From contig CAWKNX010000018.1 of the NCBI GenBank assembly GCA_963851085.1, positions 186,001 to 250,000 of the forward strand: DNA of 64,000 nt, in the 5' to 3' direction. The DNA is from DATFVJ01 sp963851085 (GTDB lineage Bacteria; Actinomycetota; Actinomycetes; Streptosporangiales; Streptosporangiaceae). The position numbers and the translations under genes were made by a program. How positions within the stretch are numbered: position 1 is the first letter of the stretch; each line of letters starts with the position of its first letter. This document shows positions 7,660 to 15,884 of this stretch, in pieces. The notes beneath the pieces are model-generated. The model was not told where the DNA came from and did not search any database. It worked only from the letters and a program-made list of their open reading frames with translations.

Positions 7660-9876
7660 TTAAACCTGGGGGTCCGCCGCGAGCTGGTAGGTGATGGGCC
7701 GGGTGTCGCCGGGCATGCGGGGCGGGGTTGCGTTGATCTCGTCGATGAGCAGGGCGAGTGCGCGGGCGATCCGGGGGGCGGCGGGCGGGTCGAGGGTCAC
7801 GGTGATCGCGTGGGGCGTGCAGGTGATGTTGCCGCCGAGGTGGAGCAGGTGGCGGGTGATGGCCCGGTACTCGTTGGGGTCGCGCAGGTAGTCGTTGAGC
7901 TGGTTGCCGAGCCAGTGTTCCGCTGAGGCGGCGAGCAGCCGCAGCGTCATCTGCAGGGAGCGCCGCCGGGTGCGCAGGATGGCTTTTTGCGCGCCGGGGG
8001 TCACCTGGTTTGCGGGGAGCTTGGCGGGGATGGCCTTGAGGGCGGCCTTGGCGGCGGTGACGGCGTCGCTGGCCCTGGTGATCTTCTTCTCGGCTGTGGG
8101 GATGGCCCTGTTCTTCGCCGCGGCGGTCATCTCGGGGTGAGCGAGCAGCACGGCGAGGTCCTGCCGGGCGGCGGCCAGGGCTGCCTCGGCCTCGCGCAGC
8201 CGGGCGCGGCCGGCCGTGCGCTCGGGGTTGGCGGTCAGGTGGCTGTCGTCTTCGGTGCTGGCGTGGTAGTCGCACAGCCAGTGGATGCCGTAGTTGTCTT
8301 CCAGGTATTTGAACAGGTTCTCGATCCGCCACCGGCAGCGCAGCCAGCTCAATAGCGCCGCTGCGGGGGCATCGGTGTCGCTGGTGAGCACCTGCAGCAC
8401 CGGGCTGCCGTCCTCGAACAGGGTGATCTGCCGGCACTCGCCGTAGTCCTTGATGGTGATGGTCTCGTCGGCCAGGTGCAGCGCCTCGGCGGGCTTGCCG
8501 TCGCCGCGGGCGGCGAAGTACCGGCGCGGGGCTGCGGTGACCGGGGCGAGCGGGGCGCGCCGCCAGGTGACCCAGCCGGCGTGCTGGTCGCGGATGGCGC
8601 GGAACACCTGTGGGTAGGAGCCACCGCGGTCGAAGCCGAGCAGGATCTTGGCGTCGGGCGCGAGGATCTGCCGCAGCTGGGCCAGGGCGCCGGGGAGGGT
8701 GGCGGAAAGCCCGGACGGTTCCCCGTCGGCGAAGCACACCGCCCGGCCGTGATAGCCGGTGACCACGGTGCCGGCCCGGCCGGGCTGGGCGTGCCGGCGC
8801 TTGGTGTTCCACCCCTTGGGGACAGGCTTGGCGCCCTCGTAGGGGACGAAGTGATCGTCGACGTAATACACGTGCAGCGCCGGCGCGTCGGCGGCCAGCA
8901 TCGCCGCGCCGAGCTGGCGCTGCAGGGCCAGCGGGTCGCAGGCCCCGGCGATCGCGGCCAGCCGGGGCCGCAGCGTGCGCAGGCCGGGGAGCCGGCCGAT
9001 CCCGGCGAGGATCCCGGCCTGGGCCGGGATCAGGTGCTTGGTGCCCTCGGCGGAGGAGGCGCCCAGCGCGAACGCCAGCGACGTGGCGGTCAGCAGCGCC
9101 AGGTCGTCATACCGCGGCCGGGCGAGGGCGGGCGGCAGCGCGGCCGCCAGGATCGCCTCCGCGCCGATCCGCTGGTAGTAGGCGTGGGCCAGCATCGCCC
9201 CCGCATACCGGCTGGGCTGCGCGCCGTCCGCAGCCGACGCCGGCGCGCCGCCCGGCCGGGCCGCCAGGTCTCCCGCGGGCAGCGGGACCAGCTCGCCGGC
9301 GGGCGCGAGCCCGGCTCCCGCAGGCGGACCCGGCTCCGCGGCGGGCCGCGGCTCCGGCTCCGGCGCCGCGGGCTCGCCCGGCCCGGGTGCCGCAGGCCCG
9401 GCCTCTGGCCCGCCCGCCTGCGGCTCCGGCTCGCCGGCGGGCAGCTGCTCCTGCACGGCGGCCGGGCCCAGGCGGCGGAACACCGTGGACTGGGCGACCT
9501 GCAGCCGTCGGGCGATCTCGCTGTCGGAGGCGCCCCCGGCCCGCCACCGGGCCGCCTGCTCCCAGGCGTTCCCGGCCAGCTTGCGGGGCCGGCCCGGAGC
9601 CCGCACCAGCCCGGCGGTCCCCTCCCGCAGCGCCCGGTTATGCAGCGTGGCCACGTAGTTCTCGGTCAGCCCCATCACCTCGGCCACCGCCCGGCCGCTG
9701 AAACCCAGCTGCCGGCACACCGCCACCGCGACATTGCGCAGTCCGGTGTCGGCGGACGGGTAGCAGGCCAGCACCACCGACCCGGCCAGGATCCAGGTGG
9801 TGCCGTCGCGATCCGCGCGGTGCAGCAGGCTCGGGTCGGGCATGCCCTCCAGGATGGCCGCGGCGGCTGGGGTCAT
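7660..9876 (-). CDS. DDE-type transposase with N-terminal HTH and Pro-rich linker
   Basis: A 738-aa protein. Residues about 45-135 hold two helix-turn-helix segments (GFSGRAVAEVMGLTENYVAT; ASDSEIARRLQVAQSTVFRR). Residues about 145-215 are a Pro/Ala/Glu/Gly linker. The catalytic core follows: a first Asp in HVYYVDDHFVPYEG, a second Asp in LLGFDRGGSYP and the Glu in RCRWRIENLFKYLEDNYG, the last resembling the Y/W-R-E-K signature of IS4/IS1634-type enzymes. The C-terminal quarter contains helical Ala-rich segments. It is longer than most transposases of that group because of the HTH block and linker. All three acidic residues are present, so it is probably active. Confidence 0.8.
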   Translation of the reverse strand: MTPAAAAILEGMPDPSLLHRADRDGTTWILAGSVVLACYPSADTGLRNVAVAVCRQLGFSGRAVAEVMGLTENYVATLHNRALREGTAGLVRAPGRPRKLAGNAWEQAARWRAGGASDSEIARRLQVAQSTVFRRLGPAAVQEQLPAGEPEPQAGGPEAGPAAPGPGEPAAPEPEPRPAAEPGPPAGAGLAPAGELVPLPAGDLAARPGGAPASAADGAQPSRYAGAMLAHAYYQRIGAEAILAAALPPALARPRYDDLALLTATSLAFALGASSAEGTKHLIPAQAGILAGIGRLPGLRTLRPRLAAIAGACDPLALQRQLGAAMLAADAPALHVYYVDDHFVPYEGAKPVPKGWNTKRRHAQPGRAGTVVTGYHGRAVCFADGEPSGLSATLPGALAQLRQILAPDAKILLGFDRGGSYPQVFRAIRDQHAGWVTWRRAPLAPVTAAPRRYFAARGDGKPAEALHLADETITIKDYGECRQITLFEDGSPVLQVLTSDTDAPAAALLSWLRCRWRIENLFKYLEDNYGIHWLCDYHASTEDDSHLTANPERTAGRARLREAEAALAAARQDLAVLLAHPEMTAAAKNRAIPTAEKKITRASDAVTAAKAALKAIPAKLPANQVTPGAQKAILRTRRRSLQMTLRLLAASAEHWLGNQLNDYLRDPNEYRAITRHLLHLGGNITCTPHAITVTLDPPAAPRIARALALLIDEINATPPRMPGDTRPITYQLAADPQV

Positions 9877-9931
9877 GCCCCTATCCTACCGTAGTTTTAA
9901 CAGGTTTCGCATAGCTTTGGGATAAAGGACA

Positions 9932-9953
9932 CCGCAGGCCAGGCGGCCTGCGG
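9932..9953. other. perfect hairpin inside the IS end
   Basis: CCGCAGGCC-AGGC-GGCCTGCGG forms a 9-bp perfect stem with a 4-nt loop. It lies between the transposase start and the right inverted repeat. It has no U-tract. It may block read-through transcription into the transposase or take part in transposition. Confidence 0.6.
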
Positions 9954-9956
9954 CTC

Positions 9957-9977
9957 ACCAACTGCCGGAGGTCTGAG
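9957..9977 (-). repeat. IS right terminal inverted repeat
   Basis: Reverse complement of the left repeat with one mismatch; it lies 80 bp upstream of the transposase start. Confidence 0.85.
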
Positions 9978-10277
9978 ACTTGCTCAAACGGCGTAGGAGT
10001 GTTTGGACCCACCCGTGCCCGTTGCGTTGCCCGATCAGACGGTGCTCAGCGGGAAATCACGGTCGTCTGCGAACACCCCAATTAGCCGCTCACCTGTGAC
10101 GGACCAAGGTCAGGCGGCCAGGTCTACGATCTTTGCACGCAAGGGATCAGGAGGTCCGAAGCGTGCGCTCAAGAACGATCTCCGGAAAGGTGGCCCTGTC
10201 CGGAAATCCGGATCCATACAGCACGGAAGTGGCCGCCGCCGCAAGATCCCCGGTTACTGGCCTGCGGGCAGCTTGGC
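9978..10277. other. no gene recognised
   Basis: Nothing identifiable on either strand; it separates the insertion sequence from the PH-like membrane protein gene. Confidence 0.5.
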
Positions 10278-10886
10278 TCATCCCGTGATGCCCTGTGCCC
10301 GGGCCGCCGCACTGGCAAGGGCATGATGAATGCCCCACGCGATCTGCCTATCCACAGACCAGAAATCCAGCCGGATCGGAGCCATCCCGGTCGCGGGCGC
10401 GAACTCAACATTGAGACCGCCCCATCCAAGCCGGGTCTTGAAGTCTGTGGACACATCACTTCGCGGCACCGCAATAAAGACGTCCCGGATGTGTCTCATG
10501 AATATGCCGCTCCGGCGGAACACCAGCAGCCGCCGGTCCGTCAGGACCACGGCGTGCTTATGCGGCACAATCCAGCCCAGCGGCACCAGCACCATAACCA
10601 GGGCAGCGGCGGCGATGAACCCGGCAGTAACAAGCCTGGACTCCCCGATGCGGTTACCGGCATGCTCTAGCATGGCGAAGGCGAGAGCAAACACGCCCAG
10701 CCCCGACCACAGGGCTGCCCGGCCACCCCGGGTACAAATTGCCACCGGGGTCACCAGCTTCTCTCCCTCGTCAAGGTGACCAGCGGACTCGTCGAAAAGC
10801 CGTCTGAGACGGGGGCGTGCCAGTGCCGACTCGATCGACGTGCCAAACGCCGTGTCGAACGACCCAACCCGCCAGTTCTGGCTCAT
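10278..10886 (-). CDS. membrane protein with PH-like cytoplasmic domain
   Basis: A 202-aa protein. Two hydrophobic helices (about residues 55-75 and 85-110) are followed by a C-terminal domain beginning VVLTDRRLLVFRRS, the typical second strand pair of bacterial PH/YokE-like folds (TDRRLLV motif), and ending in a helix with IHHALASAAARA. The ATG is preceded by GGGGGTGAT, a good ribosome binding site. The function is unknown; the motif is common in actinobacterial small membrane proteins. Confidence 0.65.
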   Translation of the reverse strand: MSQNWRVGSFDTAFGTSIESALARPRLRRLFDESAGHLDEGEKLVTPVAICTRGGRAALWSGLGVFALAFAMLEHAGNRIGESRLVTAGFIAAAALVMVLVPLGWIVPHKHAVVLTDRRLLVFRRSGIFMRHIRDVFIAVPRSDVSTDFKTRLGWGGLNVEFAPATGMAPIRLDFWSVDRQIAWGIHHALASAAARAQGITG

Positions 10887-11159
10887 GGAAATCACCCCCA
10901 ATCCTCACTTCATGCCTACCGCCGCACGGGGAAGAACAGGTAGGGACCAACGTCTTTCCCATGAAGCCTGCGTGACGCACGAACCGCGGCAATGTATGAG
11001 GACCCCCTGAGCACCAGACCTGTGATTGTCAAGGCTGAAGGTCAGTGACCGCCGTGGCGGCCCGCTGCCGCCTGCCTGAGTCGCGGCGTCCGGCGGTCTG
11101 CGGGGGTTCGAGCAGGTCGCGGGCCCGGTCGGCGCGGACGGCGCGGCGGGGTGTTCTGC
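10887..11159. other. intergenic, no gene recognised
   Basis: No gene is evident. GGGACCAACGTC near 10943 resembles half of the dormancy-type boxes found later in the window, but the second half does not fit. Confidence 0.4.
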
Positions 11160-11240
11160 TGCGGGCTGCGGGTGATCTCGGTGGACGGCTCGGTCACTGA
11201 CCTGCCCGCCACCCCGGAGAACACCGCGAGCCAAGTGTGA
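11160..11240 (+). pseudogene. IS4-type transposase fragment
   Basis: A short frame reads LRVISVDGSVTDLPATPENT before a TGA at 11238. This matches the conserved first catalytic Asp region of IS4-type transposases (I-A-I-D-G-T-T-L-D-V-P-D-T-P-x-N). Only this piece remains; the IS66 element starts 16 bp further on. Confidence 0.6.
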
Positions 11241-11255
11241 CCCACGTCACCCGCC

Positions 11256-11271
11256 GGTAACTAGATAGGTC
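11256..11271 (+). repeat. IS66 left terminal inverted repeat
   Basis: Sixteen bases, identical to the reverse complement of 12911-12926. Confidence 0.8.
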
Positions 11272-11399
11272 TCCCTCTAGATTTCTGCGCTGGCTGTCGG
11301 GCCGAGGTTGTTGCGGGTTTTGGCTGGGTGGCTTGGCGTGTCGCGTTGATCACGGGGGGCCGGCTGTGGCAGCCTGCGGCGCGTGTCCCATACGCCCGG

Positions 11400-12868
11400 T
11401 GTGCCTGGTGATGTGCCGGGCTGCGTGCGGCGAACGCGCGGCTGCGGGAGCTGCTGGCGGAGCGGGACGCGGAGATCGCGGGGCTGCGGGCACAGCTGGC
11501 GGAGGCGCGGGGCTGCGGGAGCAGGTGGCGGGCCTTCAGGCGCAGGTCGCGGATCTGGCCGCGAGGCTGGGGCAGAACTCGAAGAACTCCTCGCAAGCCG
11601 CCGTCGTCGGACGGGCTGGCGAAGCCGGCGCCGAAGTCGCTGCGGAGGAAGACCGGGCGGAAGCCGGGCAGGCCGAAGGGGCAGCCGGGCGCGACGATGC
11701 AGCTCAGCGACCGTCCTGACGCGTGGTCCGGCACGTGCCGGCCTGCTGCTGCCGGGTGCGGCGGGGCCTGGACGGGGCGCCGGAGACGGGGATGGTCCGG
11801 CGGCAGGTGACGGAGATCCCGCCGGTGAGGGCCGAGGTCACCGAGCACCAGATGATCGGCCGGCGCTGCGGGTGCGGGACGGTGACCAGGGCGGACGCGC
11901 CGGCCGGGGTGACCGCGCCGGTGCAGTACGGGCCGCGGGCCGCCGCGCTCGGGCGCGTACCTGTGGCACGGGCAGTTCCTGTCCCGGGACCGGGCCTGCG
12001 CCGCGATGGCGGACATGTTCGGCTGCGCGCCGTCGCCGGGCGCGCTGGCCTCGATGACCAGGAAGATCGCCGGCGCCGTCGCCCCGGCGCTGGACGCCGT
12101 CCGCCAGGGCGCTGGCCGCCGCCGGGGTGGCGCACTTCGACGAGACCGGGTTCCGGGTCGCGGGGAGGCTGGCCTGGGTGCACTCCGCGTCGTCCGGGAA
12201 GTTCGTGCTGGTCACCGTGCACGCCAAGCGCGGCAGGGAGGGGATGGACGCCGCCGGGGTGCTGCCGGCCTTCGCCGGGATCGCCTGCCACGACGCCTGG
12301 GCGCCCTATGACTCCTACGACGGCGTCGCCGGGCACGCTCTTTGCAACGCGCACGTGCTGCGCGAGCTGGCCGCGGTCACCGAGACCGGCACGGACGCGA
12401 CGTGACCTGGGCCAGGCAGGCCATCGACGCGCTCCTGGCCCTGAAGAAGGCAGCGGACGCCGCCCGCGCAGCCGGGCAGGACGCGTCGGCGCGGACGTCC
12501 TGGACAAGCACGTCCCGCTGGTTCCGCGACGCCGCCGCCGCCGGGATCGTCCTGAACGCCGCCCGCCGCACCGCACGCTGCAGAAGAAACGGCACGCCCT
12601 GGCCACCCGGATGGCCGCCCGCGAGGCGGACTACCTCCGATTCGCCCGTGACCTGCGCGTTCCCTTCGACAACAACGAAGCCGAGCAGGTCATCCGCATG
12701 AGCAAGCTCCGCATCAAGGTCTCCGGCTGCATGCGCTCCATGGCCGGCGCCGAGACCTTCTGCGCCATCCGCTCCTACCTCGCCACCGCCGCCCGCCACG
12801 GCATCGGCTGGCTCGACGCCCTCACCCGCGCCGCCGAAGGCAGCCCCTGGATCCCCGAAACCAGATAA
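11400..12868 (+). pseudogene. IS66-family transposase, several frameshifts
   Basis: Reading across three frames reconstructs a full IS66 transposase: a coiled N-terminal part (ANARLRELLAERDAEIAGLR), the conserved LGQNSKNSS motif, a KTGRKPGRPKGQPGATMQLS linker, a zinc-ribbon-like Cys block (CGCGTVTRADAPAGVTAPVQ), the DDE core (AHFDETGFRVAGRLAW; CHDAWAPYDSY) and the C-terminal VPFDNNEAEQVIRMSKLRIK with MRSMAGAETFCAIRSYL. Frame changes occur near 11515, 11590, 11700, 11950, 12110, 12400 and 12580. It cannot make a complete protein as written. Confidence 0.85.
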
Positions 12869-12910
12869 ACAGCGCCAGCACTAAAGCGCCGGCAATCCCG
12901 GCCATACAGG

Positions 12911-12926
12911 GACCTATCTAGTTACC
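12911..12926 (-). repeat. IS66 right terminal inverted repeat
   Basis: Pairs perfectly with the left repeat. It supplies the stop codon (TAG, 12916-12914) of the small minus-strand gene it interrupts. Confidence 0.8.
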
Positions 12927-13078
12927 GCTGTTTTTTTACTGATGGCTGCCCGCCGTACTGCAACGAGCTGGTTCAGATTGCGGTTCAACGATTTCGTGGA
13001 CGTTCCCAGGAGCACCGTCGGAGCACCGTGGCCGACAGCTTGGCGCACCTCGTCGTAATAGGCGTCATCATCATCCAT
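12914..13078 (-). CDS. small protein truncated by IS66 end
   Basis: A 54-aa frame starting MDDDDAYYDEVRQAVGHGAP. The start ATG overlaps the stop of the upstream gene by 8 nt, so it is the third gene of a minus-strand operon. Its last codons and its TAG lie in the IS66 terminal repeat, so the original C terminus has been lost. The segment LNRNLNQLVAVRRA resembles ERNLNRLLTMRIFF in the membrane protein upstream, suggesting the two shared a C-terminal motif. Function unknown. Confidence 0.45.
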   Translation of the reverse strand: MDDDDAYYDEVRQAVGHGAPTVLLGTSTKSLNRNLNQLVAVRRAAISKKTAVTR

Positions 13079-13397
13079 CGGAGGTGGGGGCTCCCGTGCT
13101 CTCGGTAGCCTCGAAAGGCTCCGCTGCCTCGCTTCCCCGAGAGGGAGTGTACCGAGAGACCTTAACCTGTAGATGCGATCGGCCGCTTGGCTTCTCTGCA
13201 TACGGTGCTGGGTCGGTCAGGTCGATGCTGATATCAGGAGTCTCGGGCATCTGAGCATGCCCTGTCAGAGCATAGAGTCCATGCGCTCCAATGATGGCAT
13301 CCGCGATGTAAGAGGCGAGCTCCTCGAGCTCAGGACGTGCCGCGTGCCCGGTACCTTGCGCAGGCTGTGACTGCTCACGCTCGCCACGTTCGGCCAT
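13071..13397 (-). CDS. hypothetical protein, middle gene of small operon
   Basis: A 108-aa protein with a helical segment ARPELEELASYIADAIIGAH and a strand-like stretch TPDISIDLTDPAPY; no family recognised. Its ATG lies 6 nt after the stop of the upstream membrane protein and its end overlaps the next small gene, so it belongs to a three-gene operon. No membrane segment or signal peptide. Confidence 0.5.
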   Translation of the reverse strand: MAERGEREQSQPAQGTGHAARPELEELASYIADAIIGAHGLYALTGHAQMPETPDISIDLTDPAPYAEKPSGRSHLQVKVSRYTPSRGSEAAEPFEATESTGAPTSDG

Positions 13398-13403
13398 GGC
13401 TCC

Positions 13404-13852
13404 TCACCTCAATGCCGTATATGTCAATGCTAGGCCCACGGCGAAGCCGGTAGCTACGGCCTGCACTGAGAAGAAGATCCGCATCGTGAGCAGACGGTTC
13501 AGATTGCGCTCCCAGGATGGTCGCCTTGCTGTCGTAGAGCGCGCTTGATGTCCTAGCCCGTAGCGCCGCGACTCATCCAGCTCGTGAGCATCATGGTGAG
13601 CGGTCCTATCTTTAGCCAGGGCATCAGCGTGACGATTGCTGCCACTGTGGCGATCCCAAGCGCAACCGCGGTCAGAACCAGCAGGATCTCGTGGCGGTGA
13701 GGGTCGATGCGAGGCGCAAAGACGGCAGCAACGGCCGCTATGGCTGCTACCAGCAGGCCTGCACGTGTAGCGAGCCCGTCACAGGCTGCTCTTACCTCGG
13801 CAAGCTGACGATCCAGCTCGGCGTGCAGGCGGTCATCGTCACGGACCGCCAC
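13404..13852 (-). pseudogene. membrane protein resembling Pycsar/SLATT-type effectors, frameshifted
   Basis: The first 99 codons from a GTG at 13852 encode AELDRQLAEVRAACDGLATR followed by two membrane helices (AGLLVAAIAAVAAVFAP and ILLVLTAVALGIATVAAIVT). The frame then stops, but the neighbouring frames continue with LYDSKATILG and then ERNLNRLLTMRIFF and a third helix VQAVATGFAVGLALTYTAL before TGA at 13404. A helix ending in a D/T-x-R/K-A-G start to the first membrane segment is typical of small membrane effectors of cyclic-nucleotide defence systems; this link is an inference from general features. Two single-base shifts (near 13555 and 13500) separate the pieces. Confidence 0.5.
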
Positions 13853-14119
13853 TCCCCTACTCCTCCCTACACGCGCACGGTGTGACGGAGCCTACCGAGG
13901 GTGTGACCACTTCACAGCCCGAATCGGCTCAACGAAGCGTTGCGATCCGGTCGTTCGCCAACTGTCAAGATCGATGCATCGGTATCTTCACCGCGTGGCT
14001 GACAACGAGGTCGTAGTTTCAAAGTCCATGGCCTCACGTGCTGTGGTCAAACTCAGTACTCCCAGCGCATCACGGCTTTCACGCTGGGAATCGCAGCGCT
14101 CGGCGCAGGCTGCGTTGCG

Positions 14120-14800
14120 GTGTTCGTCACGCATCTTGAAGCTGGCCCGGTTGGGTTGCTCGCTGTCGGTCTCATCTTCATGATCATCGCCCTGAGTGGA
14201 CGGCTCCCCACGCGCCTAAAGGTGGGCGACAACGAGGCTGAGTGGCAGCAAGTGGCAGGCGAAGTGATCGAGACCATGGTTGAAGCATCGCCACCAAGCG
14301 CCCGAGCTGAGGTTGCCATGCAACTCGAAGAGTCGCCGAGGTCTGCTCCTAAAGTCGCTGCACCGGCACTGTCAGGGCTCGCGTATGAGCGGCTTGCGAT
14401 GTCAATGCTCTACGTTGCGGTCGACGTGCTTCGCACGGACCCCAGCTTGCCAGCGCCTGTCCTAAGAGAGGAGCCGCTTGAGGTCGATACCAGAGCCGAT
14501 GCGCTTATTTCCACGGCCGACGGCCGTATTTTGCTCATCGAGCTGAAGACCTCGCAGAGGATCTCGTCGAAGGACGTCCTCGCGGCAGACCAACGAGCTC
14601 GCGCCCGAATGCCTGGATTGTGTGCCGCGCTGTTGATCAGCAGATATCCGATCCACGAAGCATCTGCACTCATGCGTGAGTCGTATACCTATTACGTCAT
14701 CGTAGAAGGGCGTGAAGATCAGGACGAACTCACAATGGCCATACGACGAGCCTTTAACGATCTTGCCAAGGCACGCCGTTCCGATGGCAGCAAAGCGTAG
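14120..14800 (+). CDS. membrane-anchored PD-(D/E)xK nuclease-like protein
   Basis: As written, a 226-aa protein from a GTG at 14120. One hydrophobic helix (GPVGLLAVGLIFMIIAL) is followed by a soluble domain with the core DALISTADGRILLIELKTSQ: the Asp, the Glu-x-Lys and the spacing match the PD-(D/E)xK nuclease fold. The frame is open and hydrophobic upstream of the GTG (ITAFTLGIAALGAGCVAVFV), which suggests the real protein starts further up, possibly at 13995 or 14028 with a frameshift around 14010-14050. It is divergent from the small membrane-protein operon. Restriction or defence use is inferred, not shown. Confidence 0.5.
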   Translation: MFVTHLEAGPVGLLAVGLIFMIIALSGRLPTRLKVGDNEAEWQQVAGEVIETMVEASPPSARAEVAMQLEESPRSAPKVAAPALSGLAYERLAMSMLYVAVDVLRTDPSLPAPVLREEPLEVDTRADALISTADGRILLIELKTSQRISSKDVLAADQRARARMPGLCAALLISRYPIHEASALMRESYTYYVIVEGREDQDELTMAIRRAFNDLAKARRSDGSKA

Positions 14801-14806
14801 GCTCCG

Positions 14807-15290
14807 ATGTCGCAAGCGCAAGCCGTCTCGCCGCTACTACTTGCATTGGTGGCCGGTGGTTTTACGACCTTCGGCGTCGTGCTCAAGATCGGCTACGACG
14901 CCATCGCCGCGCGCCGAGCAGCCAGGACCGCCGGTCTCGAACGCTTCGCCGACGAACGCCGCCAGGCATGCGAGAAGTTCTACGACTCCGTGAAGAACCA
15001 GCTGGAAGCGAACAAGGCACTGATGGCGATGGTGAAAGTCCACCACAAGGAAGGCAAGTACCCGAGATATCGGAGGAGGAGAAAGCTGCTGTTCCTCCGT
15101 CGGCCATGGCCGAGCTCGTCGCCGCACTAGGGCAGATCCGGCGCTTTGGGGCGCAATTACACCGTGATCACTTCGGCAGAGGCCATCCTTCGCCTACCAC
15201 TCAACCTAAGCTCTCCTCCGCTCCTCCCCGGTGGTCCTCGGCGGCGCCGTCTACGTCGGGCGGTGGCTTCCGATCGCGACCACCTCAGAG
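14807..15290 (+). pseudogene. membrane-anchored coiled protein, frameshifted
   Basis: From the ATG at 14807, six bases after the nuclease-like gene, a helix (VSPLLLALVAGGFTTFGVVL) leads into a charged helical region (ARTAGLERFADERRQACEKF). The frame then shifts: EISEEEKAAVPPSAMAELVA continues in the next frame, and NYTVITSAEAILR in the third. Uninterrupted, it would be about 160 residues with one N-terminal membrane anchor. It probably formed an operon with the nuclease-like gene. Function unknown. Confidence 0.4.
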
Positions 15291-15336
15291 ATCCTGTGGG
15301 GTGCCAGAATTCGGCCACCGTCTTTGACCAGGGCTT

Positions 15337-15640
15337 CTACGCAGCCCGCTCGTATTCGTTGGCGAGGCCGCCGAGGACGGGCCGGCGCTTGATCCGCTCC
15401 TGGGAAGGCCGGCGATGGGGCGGTCGCCGCGGCGGCTGGAGCTGGCGGCTGCGATGGGGTTGTCTTCCGTTGTAGTGGGCCTCGTACTCAGTCAGGATCG
15501 ACCGCAGGTGGCGGTCACGGAGATCAGCATCCGGTCGGTGACCTCCGTCTGGGCGGTGACACGAACCGTTCGGCGTAGGCGTTCGCGCGGGGACCTGCGG
15601 GGCAGGATCATCACGGCTTCGAAGCCCGCGCTGGCAAGCC
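15337..15640 (-). pseudogene. IS3-type integrase C-terminal remnant
   Basis: Minus-strand frames contain ANAYAERFV, then (one frame over) TEVTDRMLI, then HLRSILTEYEAHYNGRQPHR, the C-terminal part of an IS3/IS481-type integrase core with its catalytic Glu region, and end IKRRPVLGGLANEYERAA. The catalytic Asp residues upstream are missing, so only the last third remains. Confidence 0.65.
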
Positions 15641-15791
15641 CATCCTAGGCCAGCAATCAGGTGAACGTGCTGGTAGCAGGCTTGCACGGACGCTGTCCGT
15701 GCCTGTCCGCGGTTTCGCCCACCCGGCCCGGCGAGCGCACGGACATATGACGGACAGGACCGGGCGCGAAGGCCGGTATCAGCTAGAAAAG

Positions 15792-15884
15792 CGCAGGTCA
15801 GACGGCATATGGGCGCTTCGGGTCAAGCGGTCTGTAAAACCGTCGGCTCAGCCTACCTTGGTTCGAATCCAGGACCTGCCACCA
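15792..15884 (+). tRNA. tRNA-Tyr(GTA)-like gene with enlarged D-loop
   Basis: The 3' part is canonical: anticodon stem GCGGT/ACCGT around loop CTGTAAA (anticodon GTA), a class II variable arm (CGGCTCAGCC), T arm CTTGG-TTCGAAT-CCAGG, acceptor half ACCTGCC, discriminator A and encoded CCA. The 5' acceptor half CGCAGGT pairs six of seven bases. The D arm is odd: the stem GAC/GTC is only 3 bp and the loop about 18 nt. It may be a pseudo-tRNA or the 3' duplicate left by an integrated element. Confidence 0.5.

Larger units (their letters stand above)
7627..9977 (-). mobile_element. insertion sequence with 21-bp terminal inverted repeats
   Basis: A 2.35-kb element bounded by CTCAGACCTCCGGCAGTCGG plus T at 7627-7647 and its reverse complement at 9957-9977 (20 of 21 bases paired). 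It contains a single long transposase gene. The transposase sits only 13 bp from the left repeat. I find no obvious target-site duplication, but an extra inverted heptamer (TGAGCAA) lies outside each end. The intact gene and well-matched ends suggest a fairly recent or active element. Confidence 0.85.
11256..12926 (+). mobile_element. IS66-family element (degenerate)
   Basis: A 1.67-kb element with perfect 16-bp inverted ends, GGTAACTAGATAGGTC at 11256-11271 and its complement at 12911-12926. IS66 ends usually begin GTAA, which fits. It carries only the transposase gene, with frameshifts, and no separate accessory tnpA/tnpB frames. No 8-bp target duplication is visible. Confidence 0.8.

Noticed and set aside
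8476..9894. Long plus-strand frame of 472 aa
   Set aside because: It is antisense to the transposase and has Gly/Arg-rich composition typical of shadow frames.
7627..12926. Composite transposon formed by the two insertion sequences
   Set aside because: The two elements belong to different families with unrelated ends, so they cannot move the intervening DNA together.
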